Notes: generated by a model not told the origin, from the sequence alone. A stretch of 64,000 nucleotides of DNA from Pedobacter planticolens (GCF_014172375.1 NZ_WNXD01000001.1:1488001-1552000); one strand, 5' to 3'; positions 1-8,263 are shown, counted from the stretch's first letter. Made by a program: numbers and translations.

Positions 1-222
1 ACTTGCTCCACCTTGTAAAAATAAAACGGAGTATCCTGATGGTACATTTAAAAGTTCCTTTACCAATTTTGTTGCTTCTTCCACCACGCCTTCAAACTCG
101 GGAGTGCGATGCGAAATTTCTAAAATTGATAAACCGTCTTTGAAATCTAAAACTGCTCTAGAAGCTTGTTTAAATACTTCTTGAGGTAAAATACAGGGTC
201 CTGCACCAAAATTATGTCTCAT
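1..222 (-). CDS. serC: Phosphoserine aminotransferase, N-terminal part (cut by window edge)
   Basis: PLP-dependent transaminase making phosphoserine from 3-phosphohydroxypyruvate in serine synthesis. Reading leftwards from ATG at 222-220, 74 codons stay open to base 1. They begin [17 protein letters not shown], the SerC N-terminal signature (NFGAGP then LP.EV), followed by SHRTPEF and LFLQGGAS, both typical of the family's first 80 residues. The PLP lysine lies outside the window. The start is set by the family signature directly after the ATG. The family call is firm; only the N-terminus is visible. Confidence 0.9.
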   Translation of the reverse strand, partial: MRHNFGAGPCILPQEVFKQASRAVLDFKDGLSILEISHRTPEFEGVVEEATKLVKELLNVPSGYSVLFLQGGAS

Positions 223-347
223 TTTTTATTGTTATAAATTTGTTTTCAATGGAAATAAAGCTATCATGATTTAGTCATTAAGTTTGGGGTTAAATCATAA
301 TGGTTATCTAAATTTTTATGAGCGTAAATCTAGTAAATCAGTCGCAA

Positions 348-2789
348 TTATTGATGGTTTTTAAACTTTAAAATCAATTTAAAATTGAATTGTCTACCTG
401 TTAAGTAGTTTGGAACAGCATACTGTACATTGTCTACGTCTTTTAACCACAAATAAGATACTGTATTGTTGATATTTAGCAAATTAAAAACCTCAAAATA
501 AGCGGTAAACGAACTAAAATATTTATCTAATAATTTTGGTTTTCGCAGTGCGACATCATCTAAAAAATCTTTAGAAAAGCCAATATCAACTCGTTTATAG
601 GCAGGTATTCGGAAATCATCTGTATAATGATCACTTTGTGGTGAGCCAACTGGTAATCGAGATCCATACAACATATTTAAATGCACTTTGTAAGTTGGGC
701 TTTTTAACAATCTATCCTGAAAGAAAACCGAAAAATTAATGCGTTGATCTGTTGGCCGTTTTAAATAACCAGGATAAATTGTAGTAGATGAACCAGATTT
801 ATCTTTCTTTACATATGAATCGCCAATAATATCTTGATCTGCTTTCATAAAAGAAAGTCTAAAATAAGAAACTAAATCTTTAACAAACTCACCGCCAATA
901 CTAAAATCAGCACCATAAGTATGTCCTTTAGCAATTTCTGAAGAGAGATATTTAACCCTAACATTATCAATAATATAAGGAATTAGTCGATCTGAATATT
1001 TAAAATAGGCTTCTGAGCTAAATTTCAATCGCGTTCCTAAACCGTCAAAAGCATAATCAAAACCTGCAGAGGTATTATATGAACGTTGTGCCTTTTGATT
1101 TACATTTAAAACTCCATCATATGCTCTTACACTACGATAAGTTGGTGCTTGCTGATAAATTCCGGCAGTAAAACGAATAATTTGATTATTGCTCGGCGGA
1201 CGATAAGCTAACAATAAACGTGGACTAATTAAGAATTGATTAGATAAACTATTGTAGCTTCCTCTAACTCCTACTTGTAAATCTGTATTTTCCGTTAAAC
1301 TGTAACTATCTTGTACAAAGGCAGTAAAGTTATTAATATCAACTTTGTTGGTTATTTTAATAGATTGATCTAAGTAAAACTTTTTTGCATCGTAAGGTAA
1401 AATATAACCTGCCGAATCGGTCAAATGATATTCATTTAATTCATCTCTAAACTTATTTAATTCCAGCCTTAATCCCCAAGAAAAAACATGGTTATCAAAA
1501 TTTTGATCTGTTTTAATTTCTGAACTTAATGTTTGCGAATTTAAGCTGTTACGAGCGTAATTTAAGTAAGTTCCAATGCCTCTATTTATGCGTACAGAAC
1601 TAAAACCAGCCGAAGTAAATCCTGTTTCCAGCTCATCAAAAATGTATTTTCCCTCAATATCAAACCGCTCTCTTTCTTTCGTATTAAAATAGCTATTAAT
1701 CCATTTTATAACCAAATTTGGTTGCGGATTAAATATTGCAGTAACTGCTCCTCCTACTGTACGATAACTATCAATTTCTTGTCCGTTGTAAGCGATATTT
1801 AATCTCAATTGAGTATCGAGCGTACCAAATTGTGTTTCTCTATCTTCGGGTATTAATTTAAACTGTCCAATATTATAATTACCAAGTGCGCTTAGGCTAA
1901 ATTTATCCGAAAAATTGTATTGATATAGTAATTGTGCATCTCCAAAATTTGGACTGTAACTTCCTTTATTATCTTGTTTATTTAAAACACTGCTATTGTT
2001 TTTATAGCGTAAACCCATTAGTAAGAAGCTTTTATCTGCCACATATTTAGAACTTAAAGATGTTCCTAAAAAGCCTGTGGTCAACACCAATTGGTTACTA
2101 TCAGGCTTATCGTATTTCACGTCCAAAACAGAAGATAATTTATCGCCATAACGAGCTTCGAATCCCCCAGCCGAAAACTTGGCTCTGGAAACTAAATCGC
2201 CATTAATAAAACTCAAACCCTCTTGTTGTCCGTTTCTAATTAGTATTGGCCTACTAATTTCTACATCATTAATATAAACTAGGTTTTCATCAAAATTACC
2301 TCCTCTAACACTGTATTGCGAACTCAATTCATTATTGGTAGATACACCGGGAAGGGTTTTTAAAATAGATTCAAAATTACCAGAAACTGAAGGTAATGAG
2401 GACAAATCTGAAATATTGATAGTACTCGTATTACTTAGCTGATTTTGTTTATTGGTTACAGTTACCTGTTCTAATTCATTTATATTAGGAATTAAGGTTA
2501 AATCTTTAACAATTCGACCTGCAACTTTCTCATTTATTTTAATTAATACTGGTTTATAACCAAGTAAATTATATTTAATTGTGAATGAAGTTGTTTTAGA
2601 ATAAATGGTATAGCTCCCATCTGGAGCTGTTAAGGTAGATTCTTGCTGACCTAGAACTGCAACAGTAACTTGTTGTAAGGGATCAAGATTTAAATCTTTA
2701 ACTACTCCTGTAACTCTTACCAAAGGTTGAGCATTTACCAAAGTAAAGCCCAATAGTAAAGCTAGAATTAACAGGTAAGCCTTTAGCAT
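348..2789 (-). CDS. TonB-dependent outer-membrane receptor with CarboxypepD_reg-like domain
   Basis: An 813-residue TonB-dependent receptor. Order: signal peptide about 1-20 (cut after VNA), a carboxypeptidase-regulatory-like beta-sandwich about 24-105 (VTGVVKDLNLDPLQQVTVAV, DGSYTI), a plug about 115-225 (SSLPSVSGNFESILKTLPGV, YSVRGGNFDENLVYIND), then a long barrel to the C-terminus. No SusD partner lies next to it, so it is not a standard SusC pair and the ligand cannot be told. It starts 8 bp after the rpe stop on the same strand, so it is probably cotranscribed with rpe; no functional link is evident. Confidence 0.85.
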   Translation of the reverse strand: MLKAYLLILALLLGFTLVNAQPLVRVTGVVKDLNLDPLQQVTVAVLGQQESTLTAPDGSYTIYSKTTSFTIKYNLLGYKPVLIKINEKVAGRIVKDLTLIPNINELEQVTVTNKQNQLSNTSTINISDLSSLPSVSGNFESILKTLPGVSTNNELSSQYSVRGGNFDENLVYINDVEISRPILIRNGQQEGLSFINGDLVSRAKFSAGGFEARYGDKLSSVLDVKYDKPDSNQLVLTTGFLGTSLSSKYVADKSFLLMGLRYKNNSSVLNKQDNKGSYSPNFGDAQLLYQYNFSDKFSLSALGNYNIGQFKLIPEDRETQFGTLDTQLRLNIAYNGQEIDSYRTVGGAVTAIFNPQPNLVIKWINSYFNTKERERFDIEGKYIFDELETGFTSAGFSSVRINRGIGTYLNYARNSLNSQTLSSEIKTDQNFDNHVFSWGLRLELNKFRDELNEYHLTDSAGYILPYDAKKFYLDQSIKITNKVDINNFTAFVQDSYSLTENTDLQVGVRGSYNSLSNQFLISPRLLLAYRPPSNNQIIRFTAGIYQQAPTYRSVRAYDGVLNVNQKAQRSYNTSAGFDYAFDGLGTRLKFSSEAYFKYSDRLIPYIIDNVRVKYLSSEIAKGHTYGADFSIGGEFVKDLVSYFRLSFMKADQDIIGDSYVKKDKSGSSTTIYPGYLKRPTDQRINFSVFFQDRLLKSPTYKVHLNMLYGSRLPVGSPQSDHYTDDFRIPAYKRVDIGFSKDFLDDVALRKPKLLDKYFSSFTAYFEVFNLLNINNTVSYLWLKDVDNVQYAVPNYLTGRQFNFKLILKFKNHQ

Positions 2790-2797
2790 TTAACACG

Positions 2798-3469
2798 TTA
2801 TATTTTCTGTGAGCTTACATCTACATTTTTCAAATCAGCAATCATTTGAGTAGGATTTGGTGCTGCGAAAATAGCATTACCTGCTACAAAAGCATTTGCA
2901 CCAGCTTTAATTAAACTTTCGATATTTGAAATACCAATCCCGCCATCAACTTCAATAATCAAATTTGGATTGATTTCATTAGCCATTTTTCTGAGTTCAG
3001 CTATTTTATTTAGTGATTGAGGAATGAATTGCTGCCCACCAAAACCAGGATTTACAGACATGATTAACACCATATCTAAGTCTACCAAAATATCTTTCAA
3101 TAAACTGACTGGCGTACTCGGATTTAAGGCTACGCTAGCCTTACAACCCAATTCTTTTATGGTTTGTATAGTTCTATGAAGATGTACACAAGCTTCGTAA
3201 TGAACTGTAATAATATCCGCACCTGCATGCACAAAACGTTCGATAAACCTTTGCGGTTTTACCACCATTAAGTGAACATCTAAAGGTTTTGTAGCATACT
3301 TTTTAACTGCTTCCAATACAGGAAAACCAAAAGAAATATTTGGAACAAAAGCACCGTCCATTACATCAACGTGAAACCAATCTGCTTCGCTAGTATTAAT
3401 CATTTCAATATCACGTTGCAGATTAGCAAAATCAGCAGAAAGAATAGAAGGAGCTATAATGTGTTTCAT
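2798..3469 (-). CDS. rpe: Ribulose-phosphate 3-epimerase
   Basis: Interconverts ribulose-5-phosphate and xylulose-5-phosphate in the pentose phosphate pathway. 223 residues, normal length. The TIM-barrel metal and catalytic residues are all visible: SILSADF near the start, H33 and D35 in WFHVDVMDG, H66 in DVHLMV, MSVNPGFGGQQ at 137-147, and D175 in EVDGGI. First gene of a probable two-gene unit with the downstream TonB receptor. A palindromic repeat lies just upstream. The oxidative branch that feeds this enzyme is encoded at 14.8-20 kb. Confidence 0.96.
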   Translation of the reverse strand: MKHIIAPSILSADFANLQRDIEMINTSEADWFHVDVMDGAFVPNISFGFPVLEAVKKYATKPLDVHLMVVKPQRFIERFVHAGADIITVHYEACVHLHRTIQTIKELGCKASVALNPSTPVSLLKDILVDLDMVLIMSVNPGFGGQQFIPQSLNKIAELRKMANEINPNLIIEVDGGIGISNIESLIKAGANAFVAGNAIFAAPNPTQMIADLKNVDVSSQKI

Positions 3470-3492
3470 TTTATTTTATTATTTTATGCTTT

Positions 3493-3564
3493 CGTCATTG
3501 CGAGGCACGAAGCAATCTCCTTTATTATTTGCGTTTTAAGATTGCTTCGTGCCTCGCAATGACG
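3493..3564. repeat. REP-like inverted repeat (CGTCATTGCGAGG family), perfect copy
   Basis: Perfect 26-bp arms at 3493-3518 and 3539-3564 around a 20-bp loop. Left arm starts CGTCATTGCGAGGCACGAAG. The same arms recur at 19155-19218 with two mismatches. It lies upstream of the rpe start and downstream of the small gene ending at 3575. Dispersed palindromes of this sort are usually mobile non-coding repeats; no transposase for it is in the window. Confidence 0.9.
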
Positions 3565-3574
3565 TGTTTGTTAT

Positions 3575-3754
3575 TTAATCCATTTTCTTATGGACAACTT
3601 TAGCAGATTTCAGCATGATGTTCATTTTCATCATCCTTGCCATGGTATGAAAGCGTTCAGTATAAGAACTTGATAAAGCTTTATGCAATAAATCTTCTTC
3701 AGCTTTTTTATAATCAGCTAATGGTTCTTCAACTATATGTTTTTTGTTTTTCAT
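3575..3754 (-). CDS. Small conserved-looking hypothetical protein (59 aa)
   Basis: Read leftwards from ATG at 3754-3752: MKNKKHIVEEPLADYKKAEE, then about 39 further residues ending KVVHKKMD. Strongly charged at the ends, with a Met/Lys-rich second half (ARMMKMNIMLKSAK); no signal peptide and no membrane span. The composition looks coding and clearly not like translated intergenic DNA. It lies between rpe and pnp on the same strand, bounded by two palindromic repeats. Function unknown. Confidence 0.6.
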   Translation of the reverse strand: MKNKKHIVEEPLADYKKAEEDLLHKALSSSYTERFHTMARMMKMNIMLKSAKVVHKKMD

Positions 3755-3793
3755 ATCAATACATGCAAGTTACAAAAGAAGTCTGAAAGTTTT

Positions 3794-3949
3794 TAGTCGG
3801 GAAGACGGAAAAGACAGAAAGTCCGAAAGTAAGGGAATAACCAAGCGTATAGCACTTCAGACTTCCCGATTTATGGACAAAAAAAACCCTTCCAGCGAAC
3901 TGAAAGGGTTTTATCTTTTCGGACTTTCTGACTTCCCGACTCCTGACTT
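3794..3949. repeat. Long imperfect palindrome (AGTC/GACT family) enclosing the pnp terminator
   Basis: The left arm (about 3794-3832, AGTCGGGAAG then CAGAAAGTCCGAAAG) pairs with the right arm (about 3913-3949, CTTTTCGGACTTTCTG then ACTTCCCGACT). The left arm carries an extra 11 bp. The loop contains the pnp terminator. Related palindromes built from the same words lie at 9695-9749, 47243-47327 and 49415-49452. Confidence 0.75.
3879..3912 (-). terminator. Rho-independent terminator of pnp
   Basis: On the minus strand, a stem built from AAAACCCTTTCAG and CTGGAAGGGTTTT with a 4-nt loop is followed by a run of eight U. It lies about 40 bp past the pnp stop. Confidence 0.85.
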
Positions 3950-3952
3950 ATT

Positions 3953-6088
3953 TTATGCTTGTGAAGCTGCAGGTTTTTCAGGTCTTGGCAACAAAACTTT
4001 ACGAGAAAGTTTCATTTTACCTTGTTTATCTACATCTAACAATTTAACTTCTATTTTATCGCCTTCTTTTAAAACGCCATCCATAGTTTCTAAACGTTCC
4101 CATGAAATTTCAGAGATGTGTAATAAACCGTCTTTACCTGGCATAATTTCTACGAATGCACCAAATGGCATGATAGATTTTACTTTACCTTGGTAAGTAG
4201 CACCAATTTCTGGTTTAGCAGCAATAGCATTAATACGTGCAACAGCAGCATCAATTGCAGCTTTGTTATCAGCAAAAATTTCAACGATACCTTTGTTACC
4301 AACTTCCTCAATAGAGATCGAAGCGCCAGTTTCACGTTGCATTTCTTGAATGATTTTACCGCCTGGGCCTATTACTGCACCAATAAATTCTTTATCAATA
4401 CTTAATGAAACGATACGTGGAGCATGTGGTTTTAAATCTTCGTTAGGTGCAGCAATGGTTTTAGCCATTTCACCTAAAATATGTAAACGACCTTCTTTAG
4501 CTTGTAATAAAGCCTTAGTTAATACATCGTAAGATAAACCATTGATTTTCAAATCCATTTGACAAGCAACGATACCATTTTTAGTACCTGTTACTTTAAA
4601 GTCCATATCTCCTAAGTGATCTTCATCACCTAAAATATCTGAAAGGATTGCATATTTACCAGTTTTCTCATCAGTAATTAAACCCATTGCAATACCAGAA
4701 ACTGGAGATTTGATTTTAATACCAGCATCCATTAATGCTAAAGTACCAGCACAAACAGTTGCCATTGATGATGAACCATTAGATTCTAAAATATCAGAAA
4801 CGATACGAATTGTGTATGGATTTTCTGCTCCTTCAGGTAATACTTTTTTCAACGAACGTTGAGCTAAAGCACCGTGACCAATTTCTCTACGTCCAGCACC
4901 TCTATTAGGTCTAACCTCTCCAGTTGAGAAACCAGGGAAATTATAGTGTAATAAGAATTTGTTGTAACCATTAAAGAAAGCACCATCAATCATTTGCTCA
5001 TCATCTTTGCTACCTAAAGTAACTGATGTTAACGATTGAGTTTCGCCACGCGTAAATACTGCCGAACCGTGTGCTGCAGGTAAATAACCTACTTCACTCC
5101 AAATTTTACGAATTTCAGTTGTTTTACGACCATCTAAACGAATTCCTTCATCTAACAACAAATTTCTAATTGCATCGTACTGCACATCATGGTAATAATG
5201 TTTAGCCATTGCTTTCGTTAAATCTGCAGTATCTTCTGGCATTGCCTCAAAAAACTTGTTAATAATTGCAGTGAAAGCAACTTTACGCTCATCTTTATTA
5301 GAACCAGATTTTGCAACTGCGTAAACTTTATCGTAAGTATCAGCAAAAACTTTAGCTCTTAAATCAGCATCATGATCTTCGTGGTTATATTCACGTTTTA
5401 CAGTTTTGCCAGTAGCTTCAGTTAATTCAACTTGAATAGCACATTGAACTTTAATTGCTGCGTGTGCAAATTTCAATGCTTCAACCATTTCATCTTCTTG
5501 AATTTCATCACACTCACCTTCAACCATGCCTATATCGTTAGCCGAACCAGCAACCATAAATTCTAAAGTTGCACGCTCTAATTCGCTAGCTAATGGATTG
5601 ATTACCAATTTGCCATCAATTTTAGCTACACGCACTTCAGATATTGGACCGTTAAAAGGAATATCAGAAACTGATAAAGCTGCAGATGCTGCTAAACCAG
5701 CTAAACAATCTGGCATAATATCTTTATCAGCCGAGATTAATGAAATCATTACTTGTGTATCAGAGTGATAATCTGAAGGGAACATAGGGCGTAAAGCTCT
5801 ATCAACCAAACGAGAAATTAACACTTCATAGTCAGATAATCTTGCCTCACGACGTAAAAATCCTCCTGGAATACGGCCAGTAGCCGCATATTTTTCTTGA
5901 TAATCTACCGATAACGGTAAAAAATCTGTACCTGGTTTGGCACCTACAGTAGATACAACTGTTGCTAACAACATTGTATTACCCATTTTAACTACAACAG
6001 AACCATCAGCTTGTTTAGCCAATTTACCTGTCTCAATTTCTACAATTCTACCATCGCCTAAATCAAACGATTTTTTTATTACATTCAT
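3953..6088 (-). CDS. pnp: Polyribonucleotide nucleotidyltransferase (PNPase)
   Basis: 3'-5' phosphorolytic exoribonuclease of mRNA decay, 711 residues. Order: RNase PH domain 1 about 10-145 ([20 protein letters not shown]), helical linker, RNase PH domain 2 about 315-540 ([31 protein letters not shown]), KH domain about 550-610 ([16 protein letters not shown]), S1 domain about 620-690 ([16 protein letters not shown]). The rpsO-pnp order matches that of many bacteria. A hairpin precedes the start and a terminator follows the stop. Confidence 0.98.
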   Translation of the reverse strand: MNVIKKSFDLGDGRIVEIETGKLAKQADGSVVVKMGNTMLLATVVSTVGAKPGTDFLPLSVDYQEKYAATGRIPGGFLRREARLSDYEVLISRLVDRALRPMFPSDYHSDTQVMISLISADKDIMPDCLAGLAASAALSVSDIPFNGPISEVRVAKIDGKLVINPLASELERATLEFMVAGSANDIGMVEGECDEIQEDEMVEALKFAHAAIKVQCAIQVELTEATGKTVKREYNHEDHDADLRAKVFADTYDKVYAVAKSGSNKDERKVAFTAIINKFFEAMPEDTADLTKAMAKHYYHDVQYDAIRNLLLDEGIRLDGRKTTEIRKIWSEVGYLPAAHGSAVFTRGETQSLTSVTLGSKDDEQMIDGAFFNGYNKFLLHYNFPGFSTGEVRPNRGAGRREIGHGALAQRSLKKVLPEGAENPYTIRIVSDILESNGSSSMATVCAGTLALMDAGIKIKSPVSGIAMGLITDEKTGKYAILSDILGDEDHLGDMDFKVTGTKNGIVACQMDLKINGLSYDVLTKALLQAKEGRLHILGEMAKTIAAPNEDLKPHAPRIVSLSIDKEFIGAVIGPGGKIIQEMQRETGASISIEEVGNKGIVEIFADNKAAIDAAVARINAIAAKPEIGATYQGKVKSIMPFGAFVEIMPGKDGLLHISEISWERLETMDGVLKEGDKIEVKLLDVDKQGKMKLSRKVLLPRPEKPAASQA

Positions 6089-6102
6089 TTACAAATTGTT
6101 GT

Positions 6103-6130
6103 GGTCTATTTTTCCTCTTTTTAATAGACC
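6103..6130 (-). promoter_or_regulatory. Hairpin in the pnp 5' leader
   Basis: Perfect 7-bp arms GGTCTAT / ATAGACC, extended by A-T pairs, around an A-rich loop, 15 nt upstream of the pnp ATG and downstream of the rpsO terminator. No U run follows, so it is not a terminator. In E. coli a leader stem-loop cut by RNase III underlies pnp autoregulation; a similar role here is inference. Confidence 0.55.
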
Positions 6131-6162
6131 TTGTTTATATATTTATTATTGAGTATTAAATT

Positions 6163-6196
6163 AAAAAAGCCATCTACCTTTTGGCTGATGGCTTTT
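6163..6196 (-). terminator. Terminator of rpsO
   Basis: On the minus strand AAAAGCCATC pairs with GATGGCTTTT and a U run follows, directly after the rpsO stop. It implies that pnp also needs its own promoter or readthrough. Confidence 0.85.
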
Positions 6197-6203
6197 ATAA
6201 GCA

Positions 6204-6488
6204 TTACACCGATTTGATGATATCTCTTAGCTGTAAAGCTTTGATGATAGCACGATAACGAGCAATATCTTTTTTAAATAAGTACGCCAAAATACCGCGA
6301 CGTTTACCTACTAATTTTTGAAGTGATAACTGAGTAGAGAAATCTTTACGATTTTTCTTTAAGTGTTCTGTTAAGTGCGCAATACGGTATGTAAACAACG
6401 CTACTTGACCTTCAGCAGAACCAGTGTTGGTTGCTACTTCGCCGTGTGTTTTAAAAATTTCGGCTTTGTTTTCTTTACTTAAATACAT
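6204..6488 (-). CDS. rpsO: 30S ribosomal protein S15
   Basis: 16S rRNA-binding primary assembly protein. 94 residues, about five more than the common 89, with the extra residues at the C-terminus (LQLRDIIKSV). Family motifs: GSAEGQVALFTYRIAHLTEHLKKN, cited here as GSAEGQVALFTYRIAHLTEH, then LVGKRRGILAYLFKKDIARY. Preceded by a good minus-strand promoter and followed by a terminator and pnp. Confidence 0.97.
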   Translation of the reverse strand: MYLSKENKAEIFKTHGEVATNTGSAEGQVALFTYRIAHLTEHLKKNRKDFSTQLSLQKLVGKRRGILAYLFKKDIARYRAIIKALQLRDIIKSV

Positions 6489-6529
6489 TCTTGAATGATA
6501 CTAAAGTTTATAAATTAATTAATTGAGCG

Positions 6530-6559
6530 CAAAGATAAGTATTTTTATGGATTAACAAA
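6530..6559 (-). promoter_or_regulatory. Bacteroidota-type promoter of rpsO
   Basis: On the minus strand TTTG (6559-6556), an 18-nt spacer, and TATCTTTG (6537-6530) match the TTTG / TAnnTTTG consensus. The predicted start of transcription is near 6523, giving a leader of about 35 nt. Confidence 0.7.
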
Positions 6560-6620
6560 AGTAAAATTAAAAGCTTAAATATTTGAAAATCAGGTTCAGT
6601 AGTACTTGGGTTAAAGCAGT

Positions 6621-6703
6621 CCCGCCCTCGCTTCAATCTTTTTGTGATTGTCGGTATGAGCTTATCGAAGTCCTTAACCAAAAAGTATTTCCACTATGTC
6701 GGG
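6621..6703. repeat. Degenerate palindromic repeat (CCCG...CGGG ends)
   Basis: The left arm 6621-6644 (CCCGCCCTCGCTTCAATCTT and on) and right arm 6679-6703 (CAAAAAGTATTTCCACTATG and on to CGGG) are imperfect inverted copies of about 25 bp. They share the ends CCCG/CGGG and the inner CTTTTTG/CAAAAAG. Downstream of the nucleotidyltransferase gene. Confidence 0.55.
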
Positions 6704-6732
6704 TTTAGTTAACAAAAGTTTATGAAAAGAAC

Positions 6733-7209
6733 TTAGTTCTTCTTGTTAATGCGCTCTAACTCTTGCACATCTAATTGGTCTTTTATTCTATTAGTAGCTT
6801 TTTTATTCTCTATTAAATGATTGTAATGCAAAAAATATACATTAAAATCATTTATTTTATCTACAGTAGCCATTGCTAAATATTCATCGTAATTTTCTTT
6901 TTCAAGCCCCGGAATATCAGTCATTAAATCTGCATACATGCCGTCATCCATCATTACCTCACAATAACCTGCAATAATTGGCACATCAATCAACATATCA
7001 TATCTACCGTAGCCCATTTCATCAATGGCTTCAATTAAATTTCTACGGTTTTCGACTGTGTCTTTCAAATAAATATCCAAATCGCCTGTGGTACGATTAT
7101 AACCATAACGATTAACTGCAAAACCGCCAACAATTAAATAATTTACATGATGCTTTTCAAACGTTTGTAAAAGCAATAACATTTCTGGACTTTCCTTATC
7201 AAAAGACAT
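6733..7209 (-). CDS. Minimal nucleotidyltransferase-fold protein
   Basis: 158 residues. It has the Pol-beta-like nucleotidyltransferase signature: VGGFAVNRYGYNRTTGDLDI with GG at 28-29 and the DxD pair D43/D45. A third acidic residue (GRYDMLIDVP or DDGMYADLM region) could complete the metal site. Such proteins occur as MNT or AbiEii-like components of toxin-antitoxin or antiphage pairs, but also as solitary nucleotidyltransferases. It starts 6 bp after the stop of the 67-residue upstream gene, so the two form a cassette. Substrate and toxicity cannot be judged from sequence. Confidence 0.75.
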   Translation of the reverse strand: MSFDKESPEMLLLLQTFEKHHVNYLIVGGFAVNRYGYNRTTGDLDIYLKDTVENRRNLIEAIDEMGYGRYDMLIDVPIIAGYCEVMMDDGMYADLMTDIPGLEKENYDEYLAMATVDKINDFNVYFLHYNHLIENKKATNRIKDQLDVQELERINKKN

Positions 7210-7215
7210 AAAAAT

Positions 7216-7419
7216 TTAAATATTTGGCTTACTGATAATAAGACCCAAACCTTGTGGTTTTTTTAAGGGATTACCCCCGTTCATTTGAAAAGAAATACGA
7301 TTAAGATTTATTAAGGCAAGGAATTTTTGCTCAGAAGAGCGACTTTGATAGGCATATTCTCGCTCTGCAGCTATACTTGCTCTAGGAATATTTGTATCAT
7401 ATAGTTTTAAAGTGCCCAT
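7216..7419 (-). CDS. Small protein paired with the nucleotidyltransferase (67 aa)
   Basis: MGTLKLYDTNIPRASIAAER begins the protein; its middle (SEQKFLALINLNRISFQMNG) is helix-like and its C-terminus basic (NPLKKPQG). No signal peptide or membrane span. It is the first gene of a two-gene unit with the nucleotidyltransferase, separated by 6 bp. The size and order are what a small antitoxin or adaptor would show, but I do not recognise the family. Confidence 0.6.
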   Translation of the reverse strand: MGTLKLYDTNIPRASIAAEREYAYQSRSSEQKFLALINLNRISFQMNGGNPLKKPQGLGLIISKPNI

Positions 7420-7492
7420 TGTTCAAAAATACAAAAATTAGTTAACAATAAAAATTGGGTAGTTAGCTAATTATTGTAAGTTCTAAACAGTC

Positions 7493-7594
7493 TTTCACCG
7501 TCCGTATAGGCTCGGTATACCGTCGGTTGGCCGTCGAAATAGGCTTTTCGTTGGTCAACCGACACAGGATTGACGGAGAAGCGACGGTGAAAAT
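7493..7594. repeat. About 100-bp palindromic element (TTTCACCGTC ends)
   Basis: Ends TTTCACCGTC (7493-7502) and GACGGTGAAAA (7583-7594) are inverted. Further in, GTCGGTTGGCCGTCG pairs imperfectly with CGTTGGTCAACCGAC. The element is visibly more GC-rich than its surroundings. It lies between the divergent nucleotidyltransferase cassette and the thioesterase gene. Confidence 0.7.
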
Positions 7595-7640
7595 GCATTA
7601 TTTTTACATACTAAATAATAAAATGATTTAATTTGCATCG

Positions 7641-8060
7641 ATGGAAAAAAATCAATTCAGCATATTCGAAAGTGAGTTAAATGTACGTCCTGATGACATA
7701 GACATGTTTAATCATGTACATAACAGCAAATATTTAGATTATGTATTGGCTGCTCGTTATGAGCAAATGGATAAATTTTATGGTATGAGTTGGGAGAAAT
7801 TCTCAGAACAAGGTTATGGATGGGTTGTAGCTAAAGTAATCATCAATTTTAAACGTCCTTTAAAAATGGGCGACAAAATGCTGATACGAACTGGGATTTT
7901 AGAAATGAATGAGAAAGGCAGTAATGTTCAGTTCGAAATCATCAATAAAACAACCGGAAAAGTAGCCTCAGACGGTATTTTCGAATACGTAATGATAGAT
8001 TTACAAACTCAACGTTCTTGTAAAGTAACTGAAGAAATGATTAAAGCGTATAGTATTTAA
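7641..8060 (+). CDS. Acyl-CoA thioesterase, 4HBT/YbgC type
   Basis: 139-residue single hotdog domain. The catalytic-loop signature DDIDMFNHVHNSKYLDYVLA (18-37) holds the conserved Asp and HVxN motif of 4HBT thioesterases. The next segment (WVVAKVIINFKRPLKMGDKM) is the usual beta-strand region. It probably hydrolyses an acyl-CoA thioester; the substrate is not predictable. Start chosen as the only ATG before the motif. It is one of three hotdog thioesterases in the window (others at 12715 and 30229). Appears monocistronic. Confidence 0.88.
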   Translation: MEKNQFSIFESELNVRPDDIDMFNHVHNSKYLDYVLAARYEQMDKFYGMSWEKFSEQGYGWVVAKVIINFKRPLKMGDKMLIRTGILEMNEKGSNVQFEIINKTTGKVASDGIFEYVMIDLQTQRSCKVTEEMIKAYSI

Positions 8061-8099
8061 GTGATAGCATATTAATCGGCCGATAAGAATAAATTAAAA

Positions 8100-8129
8100 T
8101 TTGCTGTTTCATTTATTTTTATATTTTTG
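8100..8129 (+). promoter_or_regulatory. Bacteroidota-type promoter of the MATE gene
   Basis: TTTG (8100-8103), an 18-nt spacer and TATTTTTG (8122-8129) fit the TTTG / TAnnTTTG consensus exactly. The predicted transcription start near 8136 gives a leader of about 128 nt. Confidence 0.65.
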
Positions 8130-8147
8130 TTTTATCAAAATCAAACG

Positions 8148-8244
8148 AACCATGATAGTTTCGAGGGAAAAATTTGGCTGTTAAAAGCTAAATCCACATT
8201 CTTTTATCAAATAATTGATGCTTAGTATCAAGCATTTCATGGTT
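8148..8244 (+). promoter_or_regulatory. Structured 5' leader of the MATE gene (three-stem fold)
   Basis: Outer pairing AACCATGA (8148-8155) with TCATGGTT (8237-8244) closes two inner hairpins: TTTGGCT/AGCTAAA (8173-8179 with 8186-8192) and ATGCTT/AAGCAT (8218-8223 with 8230-8235). The fold sits between a good promoter and the ATG at 8264. It does not match a riboswitch class I know; cis-regulation is inferred. Confidence 0.45.
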
Positions 8245-8263
8245 ATCTCTTTAATTTTATTTT

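Noticed and set aside
348..2789. SusC of a polysaccharide utilisation locus
   Set aside because: No SusD neighbour and no glycan enzymes beside it; kept as a general TonB receptor.
3371..3562. 63-codon plus-strand frame over the rpe start
   Set aside because: Half of it is the REP palindrome translated; the other half is antisense to rpe.
3744..4196. 150-codon plus-strand frame opposite the pnp 3' end
   Set aside because: It runs through a palindromic repeat and the pnp terminator, then antisense to a conserved gene; composition is not protein-like.
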